47,500 nt of DNA from Phenylobacterium sp. (GTDB lineage Bacteria > Pseudomonadota > Alphaproteobacteria > Caulobacterales > Caulobacteraceae), in assembly GCF_024508875.1 (NCBI RefSeq), contig NZ_JANINU010000056.1, positions 1 to 47,500 of the forward strand, in the 5' to 3' direction. Below the pieces are notes generated by a model, which had not been told where the DNA came from, did not search any database, and saw only the letters and a program-made list of their open reading frames with translations. The number at the start of each line of letters is the position of its first letter. Position 1 is the stretch's first letter. Position numbers and translations under genes: made by a program. Positions 42,080 through 47,500 of this stretch are shown here, in pieces.

Positions 42080-44956
42080 TCAGGGCGCGGCTGCCGCGCC
42101 CGGGGCCGGGACGATAGTCAGCTTGTAGGCCCCACCGGGCTTCAGCCACTGCTGGGCGGCGCGCTTCACATCGGCCGCGGTGACCTTCTCGGTGCCTGGG
42201 ATGATGTCGCGGATCACCTCGAGCCGGCGTGGATCGGCCTGGGCGCCCGACAGTTCGCCCAGCCAGTAGCCGTTGGTGACGCGGGCGCGCTGGATGCCCT
42301 CGATGCGGGGCTTCCTGGCGCGGGCGAGCTCGTCGGGCGCCACCTCGTTGGTCCGAAGGTCCGCGGCGATCTTCTCGGCGTCGGCAAAGAAGCCGGCCAG
42401 TTTTTCGGGCGGCACCTCGACCGTCGCGGCGATGTAGCCCCAGCCGGTCCAAACCAGGCTGTGCTGGGAGTTCACGTCGGGCGAATAGGTCGCGCCCTGA
42501 GCCTCACGGAGCTGGTCGGTGAGGCGCAGCTTCATGATTTCCCTCAGGACGGCCGTGTCGCGCGCCCGCTGCGGATTGGCCCAGTAGTCGGTGGTGGGCC
42601 AGGCGATGTAGCCGATCGCCTGGTCGGCGCGGCCCTTGTGGGTCAGAGTCACGGTCCGGGCCGTGGGGCCCGGGAACCTGACGCCGTCGGCCGCCGCCGG
42701 TGGCAGGGGCGCGTCGGGCCGCGGCGGCAGGGCGCCGAAGGTGGCGGCCGTGTTGGCGATCGCCTGATCGAGCGTGACGTCGCCCACGATGACCACCTCC
42801 AGCGGGCCGCTCGCCAGGCCCGGCTGGATCGCGGCGCGGATCTGGTCGATGCGCGCGTTGGCCATGTCGTCGCGGCTGGGGAAGGTCCAGCGACCGTCGC
42901 CGGAATGCACGAGACCGGGCAGGTCGCGCGCCATGACGCCGTTGTCGGTGGCCTCGTACTGATCGTGGATCGTGCGGGCGGCGGCCTTCACCCGCGCCAG
43001 GGCGGCTTCGCGCCAGGCGGCGTCGGTCAGATAGGCGGCCAGCACCTGTAGCTGGGTCGGCAGGTCGCCGGTGCGGGTCTCGCCGCTGAGGACGTAGGCG
43101 TCGTCGCTGACGCTGAAGCGGCCGCCGTAGACCTTAGAGGCCAGCACCCGCTCCATGCCTTCGACGTCGATCTTGCGCAGGCCGCCTTCCATCACGGCGC
43201 TGGAGGCCCAGTAGGGGCTCTGGCGGTCGCCGGGCAGGCCGAGCATGCCGCGGCCAGCGTTGACACGGACCAGCACCTCGTCGTCGCGGAAGGTGGTCGG
43301 CTTCACGGTCAGGCGGACGCCGTTCGCGAAGGTGACGAAGGTGACGCCGAGGTCCGCGACCTCGCGCCGCTCGACCACCTTGCCGGGCGTCCCGAAGCTC
43401 TCGTACGGCCACGCGAGCTGGGCGTTCGCCGCCGGCGGCGTGACTGCGACCTTCTGCGAGGCCGTCAGGGCCGCTAGCAGCGCCGTCTCGCCGCCTTCGA
43501 TGGGCGTGGGGGAGGCCATGAACACCAGCGGCCCCTGGCCCTGGAAGACGGACTTCAGCGCGGCGTCGACGCTCGCGGCCTTGAGGCCCTTCACGTCGGC
43601 TTCGAAGAGGGCGAGGTCGTCGGCGGGAGAGGTGACGACGGTGTGATCGGCCAGCGAGCTGACGATCTCCTGCGCGAGGTCGGCGGGGCGGCGGGTGGCG
43701 GCGCCGGCGGCCTGGGCCTTCAGCGTGGCCCGGATCTCCTCAACCTCGCGGTCCAGCTCGTCCTGGCGAACGCCGAATTGGACGAGGCGCCGAGCCTCCT
43801 GCTCCGCCGCCGCGAGGGCCTCCCGCCAGCGGCCGGTCTCGGCGTTTACGGCGATGGTAGCGACTTCCGCGGCGTCGTCCTGCTCGCCCTTGCCCGCGCC
43901 TGCGCCGAGGAACGGCGGGTTCGCGTCGCGCGCGATGGCCGAATAGCGGCGGTTCAGGACCGACAGGCCGAGGTTCTCGATGAGGTCGCGCCGGCGCTTC
44001 GCCGCGGTGTCCAGCGACAGATCGGGCGGGCTCATCCACGCGATCTGGAGCGACTGGGTGACGCCCGGATCGACGACCAGGCGGGCCTCTGCGCCGCGGG
44101 GAGCGACGACGCCCTGGTCGGGCTCGGGCAGGGCGGGAGTCCTGGCCTGCCAAGCGCCGAAGGCCGTCCGGATCTTGGCCTCCATCGCATCGAGGTCGAA
44201 GTCGCCTACCGCCACGAAGACCGCTCGCTCCGGTCGGTACCAGTGGTCGTAGTAGTCGGTGATGGCGCTGGCGGGGGCTGTCTTCAGCACCTCGATCTTG
44301 CCGATCGGCAGGCGCGTGGGCAGCCGCTGGCCCTTGAGCTGGAACTTCATGCGCTCGACCAGGGCGCGGTAGCCGGGCGTGTCGCGTGCGCGTTCCTCGG
44401 AAAGCACGATGCCCCGCTCGCGGTCCACGGCGGCGGGATCGATGGTGAGGTCGAACGCAGCTTCCCGCAGCAGCCTGAGCGAGGTGTCCACCGTCTCGGC
44501 GTCGGTGCGCGGCAGGTCCAGCTTGTAGACGGTCTCGGAGAAGCCGGTGGAGGCGTTGGTGTCGGCGCCGAAGGCCAGGCCGAGGCGCTCGAGGATCTTC
44601 ACCATCTCGCCCTCCTTGACGTCCTTCGAGCCGTTGAAGGCCATGTGCTCCAGGAAGTGAGCGAGACCCTGCTGCTGGTCGGTCTCCATCATTGAGCCCG
44701 CGCCGAACCAAAGGCGGAAGGCGGCCTGGCCGGCGGGCACGGACTGCTTGCGGATCGCATAGCGCATGCCGTTGGGCAGCGCGCCGAAGCGGATGGCGGG
44801 ATCGGCCCGCAGGTCGGAGATCGCCTGCGGCCATTGGCCGGGCGCGAGGCGGGGCTGGGCGGACGGGGCGGCGGGAGCCCAGGCGGCGGCAGGCTGGGCG
44901 AAGGCGAGGGCGAGCGCGGCGGCGAGAGCAGGGCCAGCGCCCAGAAGACGGATCAT
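42080..44956 (-). CDS. M16-family zinc metallopeptidase, two-domain, exported
   Basis: A 958-residue pitrilysin/PqqL-like protein. The signal peptide is MIRLLGAGPALAAALALAFA. The inverted zinc motif HFLEH (100-104) with Glu103 as base is intact, and the third ligand Glu180 lies 76 residues on in DRERGIVLSEE. The C-terminal half (from about 520) is a second, inactive M16 domain and carries R/Y substrate-holding features. It degrades peptides in the periplasm. Start ATG at 44956 gives the signal peptide; a longer frame runs into the rhomboid promoter region. The ribosome site (CAGGCAG) is moderate. Confidence 0.93.
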   Translation of the reverse strand: MIRLLGAGPALAAALALAFAQPAAAWAPAAPSAQPRLAPGQWPQAISDLRADPAIRFGALPNGMRYAIRKQSVPAGQAAFRLWFGAGSMMETDQQQGLAHFLEHMAFNGSKDVKEGEMVKILERLGLAFGADTNASTGFSETVYKLDLPRTDAETVDTSLRLLREAAFDLTIDPAAVDRERGIVLSEERARDTPGYRALVERMKFQLKGQRLPTRLPIGKIEVLKTAPASAITDYYDHWYRPERAVFVAVGDFDLDAMEAKIRTAFGAWQARTPALPEPDQGVVAPRGAEARLVVDPGVTQSLQIAWMSPPDLSLDTAAKRRRDLIENLGLSVLNRRYSAIARDANPPFLGAGAGKGEQDDAAEVATIAVNAETGRWREALAAAEQEARRLVQFGVRQDELDREVEEIRATLKAQAAGAATRRPADLAQEIVSSLADHTVVTSPADDLALFEADVKGLKAASVDAALKSVFQGQGPLVFMASPTPIEGGETALLAALTASQKVAVTPPAANAQLAWPYESFGTPGKVVERREVADLGVTFVTFANGVRLTVKPTTFRDDEVLVRVNAGRGMLGLPGDRQSPYWASSAVMEGGLRKIDVEGMERVLASKVYGGRFSVSDDAYVLSGETRTGDLPTQLQVLAAYLTDAAWREAALARVKAAARTIHDQYEATDNGVMARDLPGLVHSGDGRWTFPSRDDMANARIDQIRAAIQPGLASGPLEVVIVGDVTLDQAIANTAATFGALPPRPDAPLPPAAADGVRFPGPTARTVTLTHKGRADQAIGYIAWPTTDYWANPQRARDTAVLREIMKLRLTDQLREAQGATYSPDVNSQHSLVWTGWGYIAATVEVPPEKLAGFFADAEKIAADLRTNEVAPDELARARKPRIEGIQRARVTNGYWLGELSGAQADPRRLEVIRDIIPGTEKVTAADVKRAAQQWLKPGGAYKLTIVPAPGAAAAP

Positions 44957-45083
44957 CAAACTGCCTGGAGAGATCGACACGAAGGCGGCAACATCGCGAA
45001 GCCGGATGGCGGCGGCAAGGCGCCAAAGGGACGGTTCGCGTCCGGCTCGCGTACGGGCGCGACACAGCCTAAATAGGGGACCG

Positions 45084-45788
45084 ATGAGCACCGCCTATTT
45101 CGAAGCGCCCGCGCCGGGCGGATCGCGACCGCCTCACCAGGGCGAGCCCGACTTCCGGCCCGCGCCCGAACCGATCGTCAATGCGCCCTGGCCGGTGGTG
45201 GTGCTGACGCTGAGCATCGTCGCGGCCTATCTGGTGCAGAGCCGCTTCCCGCTGCCGCTGGTGAGCGAGGCTTTCGCGTTCTCGCCGGCGCTGCTTCTGC
45301 AGGGCCACGCCGAGCGACTGGTCAGCTCGCTCTTCGTGCACGGCAACTGGGCCCACGCGCTGATGAACGCGGCCTTCATCCTGGCCTTCGGTGCGCCGGT
45401 GGCGCGGTACTACGGCCCTCGGCTGGGCGGCGTCGTGGCGTTCTTCCTCTTCTACCTCGTCTGCGGCGTGCTGGCCTGTCTGGGGTTCGCGGCGGTGCAC
45501 TGGGGCCAGGAGGCGGCGCTGGTGGGCGCTTCGGGTGCGGCTTCGGGCCTGATGGGCGGCGCGGCGCGGCTTATCGGCGGCCAGGGGCGGCCGGGACCCA
45601 TGTTCTCCAAGGCGGTGACCGGCATGGGCACGGCCTGGATCATCGTGAACGTCATCATGGCGTTCACGGGCGGGGCGCTCATCCCCGGAGCGGGTAGCGC
45701 CGGTGTCGGCTGGGAGGCGCACCTGGCGGGCTTTGCCGCGGGTGTGCTGCTGATCGGCCCGTTCGGCTGGCTTGCGGGCCGGAGCTGA
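45084..45788 (+). CDS. Rhomboid-family intramembrane serine protease
   Basis: A 234-residue membrane protein with about six helices. The catalytic dyad is present: Ser150 in VGASGAASG and His213 in WEAHLAGFAAG; HGNWAHALMN (86-95) supplies the oxyanion His/Asn. Residues 1-33 form a proline-rich cytosolic tail. Rhomboids cut membrane protein segments. The ATG at 45084 has AGGGGA before it, and the gene is divergent from the M16 peptidase gene, with 127 bases between them. Confidence 0.92.
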   Translation: MSTAYFEAPAPGGSRPPHQGEPDFRPAPEPIVNAPWPVVVLTLSIVAAYLVQSRFPLPLVSEAFAFSPALLLQGHAERLVSSLFVHGNWAHALMNAAFILAFGAPVARYYGPRLGGVVAFFLFYLVCGVLACLGFAAVHWGQEAALVGASGAASGLMGGAARLIGGQGRPGPMFSKAVTGMGTAWIIVNVIMAFTGGALIPGAGSAGVGWEAHLAGFAAGVLLIGPFGWLAGRS

Positions 45789-45798
45789 GCCCGCGCGC

Positions 45799-45816
45799 GG
45801 TCACGCACGCGTGACC
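45799..45816. other. Perfect inverted repeat after rhomboid gene
   Basis: GGTCACGC and GCGTGACC separated by two bases, 11 bases after the rhomboid stop. No T-run follows, so it may be a weak terminator or a protein-binding site ahead of the CBS gene. Confidence 0.45.
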
Positions 45817-45851
45817 TGTCCCTCATTGTGTCGCGGCTGAAATTGAACAAC

Positions 45852-45882
45852 CCTGTTCCCTGAAGAGAACGGGAACAGGAGG
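45852..45882 (+). promoter_or_regulatory. Hairpin overlapping the ribosome site of the CBS gene
   Basis: CCTGTTCCC (45852-45860) and GGGAACAGG (45871-45879) form a perfect 9-bp stem with a 10-base loop. The right arm runs into AGGAGG (45877-45882), the ribosome site for the ATG at 45887. It could hide the site in RNA or be a dimeric operator in DNA. Confidence 0.6.
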
Positions 45883-45886
45883 CCCA

Positions 45887-46315
45887 ATGCTGGTCTCGCA
45901 GATTCTCCGCACGAAGGGAGATACCGTCTTCACCATCCGCCCGGCGGACACGGTGAGCGCGGTGGCCGAGCTTCTGCACAGTCGCGGCGTGGGCGCCCTG
46001 GTGGTGCTGGACGCCGAGCGGGTGGCGGGCATCGTTTCAGAGCGCGACATCGTGCGGGCCCTGGCCGCGCATGGCGAAAGCGCGCTGAAGCGCCCGGTGT
46101 CGGACTTCATGACCGTCAATGTTCTGTTCGCCGATCCTGGCGAGACGATCGATTCGCTGCTGTCGCGGATGACCGACCGGCGGATCCGCCATCTTCCGGT
46201 CTGCAAGAACGAACGCCTCATCGGCATCGTCTCGATCGGCGACCTGGTGAAGTCGAAGATCTCAGAGGTTGAAGCCGAGGCCGACGGCCTCAAGGCGTAT
46301 ATCGCGGCAAGCTAG
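45887..46315 (+). CDS. Two-CBS-domain protein
   Basis: A 142-residue protein made of a tandem CBS pair (about 8-60 and 72-130: VGALVVLDAERVAGIVSERD and RIRHLPVCKNERLIGIVSIG, each with the GIVSxxD adenosyl-binding turn). CBS pairs bind AMP, ATP, NADH or SAM and report energy state. It stands alone with no attached effector domain, as is common in alphaproteobacteria. A perfect hairpin covers its ribosome site. Downstream are two stem-loops. Confidence 0.92.
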   Translation: MLVSQILRTKGDTVFTIRPADTVSAVAELLHSRGVGALVVLDAERVAGIVSERDIVRALAAHGESALKRPVSDFMTVNVLFADPGETIDSLLSRMTDRRIRHLPVCKNERLIGIVSIGDLVKSKISEVEAEADGLKAYIAAS

Positions 46316-46330
46316 CGGGCGAGGAGACCC

Positions 46331-46346
46331 CCCTCCGCGAGGAGGG
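46331..46346 (+). other. Small stem-loop after the CBS gene
   Basis: CCCTCC-GCGA-GGAGGG, a perfect 6-bp stem with GCGA tetraloop 15 bases after the CBS stop; no T-run. Possibly an RNA 3'-end stabiliser ahead of the main terminator. Confidence 0.4.
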
Positions 46347-46374
46347 CTGAAAGCCGGCGGTGCGTCGGCGTAAA

Positions 46375-46412
46375 GGGCGGGGAAGGGGACGGATCCTTCC
46401 CCGCCCGATTCA
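46375..46412. terminator. Bidirectional terminator between CBS and Rrf2 genes
   Basis: A perfect 12-bp stem (GGGCGGGGAAGG at 46375-46386, CCTTCCCCGCCC at 46395-46406), preceded by AAA and followed by GATT, between the convergent CBS and Rrf2 genes. Confidence 0.75.
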
Positions 46413-46480
46413 GTTGCGCCGCAAGTGTTCCTCTGGCGCCTGGGGCTTCGGCCTCGGCCGATCGCGGAAGCTCTTCCTCA

Positions 46481-46924
46481 CTACACCGCCGCCGTGAGCG
46501 GAGCGGGCGCGCCGGATATCGCGGCGTCGGCGAGGGTGTAGGCCTCCAGCACGTCCGCGGTGGCGTCGCGGGCCTTCAGCAGGGCCTCCCGCAGGGTGCA
46601 GGTGGCGAGATCAGGGCAGTCGGCGCACTTGCGGAACCCGAGGCGCGGGCTGACGCAGGGGGCCAGCGCCAGGGGACCGTCGATTATGCGGATCACCTCG
46701 GCGAAGGTGATCGCGTCGGCGGGTCGGGCCAGGACATAGCCGCCGAACTTGCCGCGGCGGCTGAGCACGACCTGGTTCCGCGAGAGCTCAAGCAGAATCG
46801 CTTCCAGGAACTTCCGCGGCGCGCCGGCGCGCAGCGAAAGTTCGCCTGCGCTCACCTGAGCGCCCTCCGCTCGGGCCAGTTCGACCAGCGCCCTCAGTCC
46901 GTACTTGGCCTTCTGCGACAGCAT
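46481..46924 (-). CDS. Rrf2-family regulator with cluster-binding cysteines
   Basis: A 147-residue winged-HTH regulator of the IscR/NsrR/RsrR class. The N-terminal HTH is YGLRALVELARAEGAQVSAG with LRAGAPRKFLEAILLELSR, and RRGKFGGYVLARP is the wing. Cys90, Cys100, Cys103 and Cys109 (PCVSPRLGFRKCADCPDLATC region) provide ligands for an iron-sulfur cluster, so it is expected to sense iron-sulfur status, NO or redox. The ATG at 46924 has GGGGGAG. No isc/suf genes are in the window. It points away from the presumed rRNA operon. Confidence 0.9.
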   Translation of the reverse strand: MLSQKAKYGLRALVELARAEGAQVSAGELSLRAGAPRKFLEAILLELSRNQVVLSRRGKFGGYVLARPADAITFAEVIRIIDGPLALAPCVSPRLGFRKCADCPDLATCTLREALLKARDATADVLEAYTLADAAISGAPAPLTAAV

Positions 46925-47150
46925 GAGCGTCTCCCCCGTGGAGTTGTGGCGGGCGCATGACAGCCGCGCAAGGCGGCGCACGCGTCGCGGGAGTGCGGCA
47001 TTCTCGACGGCGTCGCTGAGGCGCCCTCGCTTCGCGCAAGCTCCTCCCCCGTACGCGCGCGTACGGGGGATTTCATTTCCCAGTTGGCGGCGGGCGGGGT
47101 GCGACCCATGCGACATGACGGCGGTCTGTGAGATTCTTTGCGACAGCCTG
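46925..47150. other. Gene-free stretch with terminator palindrome, upstream of rRNA promoters
   Basis: The Rrf2 promoter must lie in the first part. I see no gene: the short open frames here cross the palindrome at 47046-47069 and have no ribosome site. The AT-richer part at 47125-47145 precedes the first rRNA promoter and could serve as upstream activating sequence. Confidence 0.4.
47046..47078 (+). terminator. Palindromic terminator upstream of the rRNA promoters
   Basis: A perfect 24-base palindrome (47046-47069; CCCCCGTACG arms around CGCG) followed by ATTTCATTT. It would stop plus-strand transcription arriving from upstream and insulate the rRNA promoters. Confidence 0.75.
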
Positions 47151-47179
47151 TTGACGCGGGGCCGGGCCCCAAATAGATA
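47151..47179 (+). promoter_or_regulatory. rRNA-type promoter P1
   Basis: TTGACG (47151-47156), 17 bases, TAGATA (47174-47179), followed by the GC-rich discriminator GCCGCCTCC. This is a near-consensus housekeeping promoter with the discriminator expected for growth-rate and stringent control. Confidence 0.8.
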
Positions 47180-47252
47180 GCCGCCTCCGCTCGGAACGGG
47201 GCGGCGACGAAGGGATCTGAAGAGGCGCAAGCCTTTGAAAATTCTGACGAAG
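47151..47252 (+). repeat. Promoter-leader repeat unit, copy 1
   Basis: First copy of a tandem unit that contains the promoter, the identical stretch TAGATAGCCGCCTCCGCTCGG, and a leader motif GCAAG-N3-TTGAAAA-N2-CTG-N-CGAAG (47227-47252) resembling an rRNA antitermination boxA region. The second copy begins 235 bases later. Confidence 0.75.
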
Positions 47253-47385
47253 CCGTTTCTACCCCGAGAGGTTGGCCGCCCGGCCGCAGGCTTCTGGAGA
47301 GTTCGCTCTTCCGTCGCCCGAGCCGGGTTTCAGCCCGAAGAACCGGAGCTTCCGGGGATCGGCTGAAAGTTCTGAAAAGAGCCGG

Positions 47386-47414
47386 TTGACAGCACGGAGG
47401 CCGGCCACTAGATA
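47386..47414 (+). promoter_or_regulatory. rRNA-type promoter P2
   Basis: A perfect -35 box TTGACA (47386-47391), 17 bases, TAGATA (47409-47414), then the same GC-rich discriminator GCCGCCTCC as P1. Confidence 0.82.
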
Positions 47415-47488
47415 GCCGCCTCCGCTCGGGGCGGGGCCGACGACGACGGGTTCGAAGGGAACGCAAGTTCTTGAAAAACCTGCCGAAG
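47386..47488 (+). repeat. Promoter-leader repeat unit, copy 2
   Basis: Second copy of the unit, aligned over its whole length to copy 1 with scattered substitutions and a one-base length change. It ends with GCAAGTTCTTGAAAAACCTG and CGAAG. The window stops 12 bases later, presumably a short distance before the 16S rRNA gene. Confidence 0.75.
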
Positions 47489-47500
47489 TCGCCAAGTTCC

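Noticed and set aside
46905..47180. A 91-codon plus-strand frame between Rrf2 and the rRNA promoters
   Set aside because: It overlaps the Rrf2 start, runs through the terminator palindrome and into P1, and has no ribosome site.
47415..47500. Start of 16S rRNA at the right edge
   Set aside because: No conserved 16S 5' sequence (such as AGAGTTTGATC) is present; only the leader is inside the window.

Overview
The window is GC-rich (roughly two-thirds G+C by eye), gene-dense and codes on both strands. It looks like the chromosome of an aerobic, heterotrophic alphaproteobacterium. The mix of two plug-type TonB-dependent receptors with many acyl-CoA and hydrolytic enzymes, a HisKA_2-type histidine kinase, an ArsR/SRPBCC/GST operon, DUF805 and DUF3667 membrane proteins, and tandem rRNA promoters with GC-rich discriminators suggests Caulobacterales (Phenylobacterium or Caulobacter-like). 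That placement is inference; no 16S sequence lies inside the window. I found no tRNA, rRNA body, transposase, integrase, phage gene or CRISPR array, so this reads as core or semi-core chromosome.

Left part (1-10.1 kb): the 3' end of an ApbE-DUF2271 fusion followed by a PepSY-type membrane protein (a flavin-based envelope redox module); on the minus strand a LuxR regulator and a secreted TPR-CHAT (caspase-like) protein; then a plus-strand run of TonB receptor, acyl-CoA dehydrogenase, MerR regulator and MpaB/Lcp-type oxygenase that looks like an uptake-and-catabolism unit for a hydrophobic, perhaps isoprenoid-like, compound.

Middle (10.1-23.1 kb): a small histidine kinase; a tightly overlapping four-gene minus-strand operon (thiolase, two tiny unknown proteins, D-aminoacylase-like amidohydrolase); a secreted alpha/beta hydrolase; an NTF2-like protein; a four-part lipoprotein combining a Cys-less redoxin fold, a c-type haem site, a type II copper monooxygenase core and EF-hands; the two methylmalonyl-CoA mutase subunits; and a nitronate monooxygenase.

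Sulfur region (23.1-29.9 kb): a second TonB receptor followed by a complete sulfate ABC transporter (binding protein, CysT, CysW, CysA). The receptor and the transporter operon share an upstream element, TTAATCC-N9-GATRGGAAT, with identical spacing. This suggests that they form one regulon in which the receptor imports a sulfur source.

Right part (29.9-47.5 kb): M1 aminopeptidase, a MarR-controlled DHA2 efflux pump, an ArsR-SRPBCC-GST operon, an inverted pair of intergenic repeats, PhoH with an unusual leader that carries an intrinsic terminator, gamma-carbonic anhydrase, enoyl-CoA hydratase, DUF805, DUF3667, a GMC oxidoreductase, M16 peptidase, rhomboid protease, a CBS protein, an Fe-S type Rrf2 regulator and, at the very end, two near-identical promoter/leader units 235 bp apart that most likely drive an rRNA operon starting just past the window. 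Two genes (the sulfur-region TonB receptor and the CBS protein) have perfect hairpins overlapping their ribosome binding sites.
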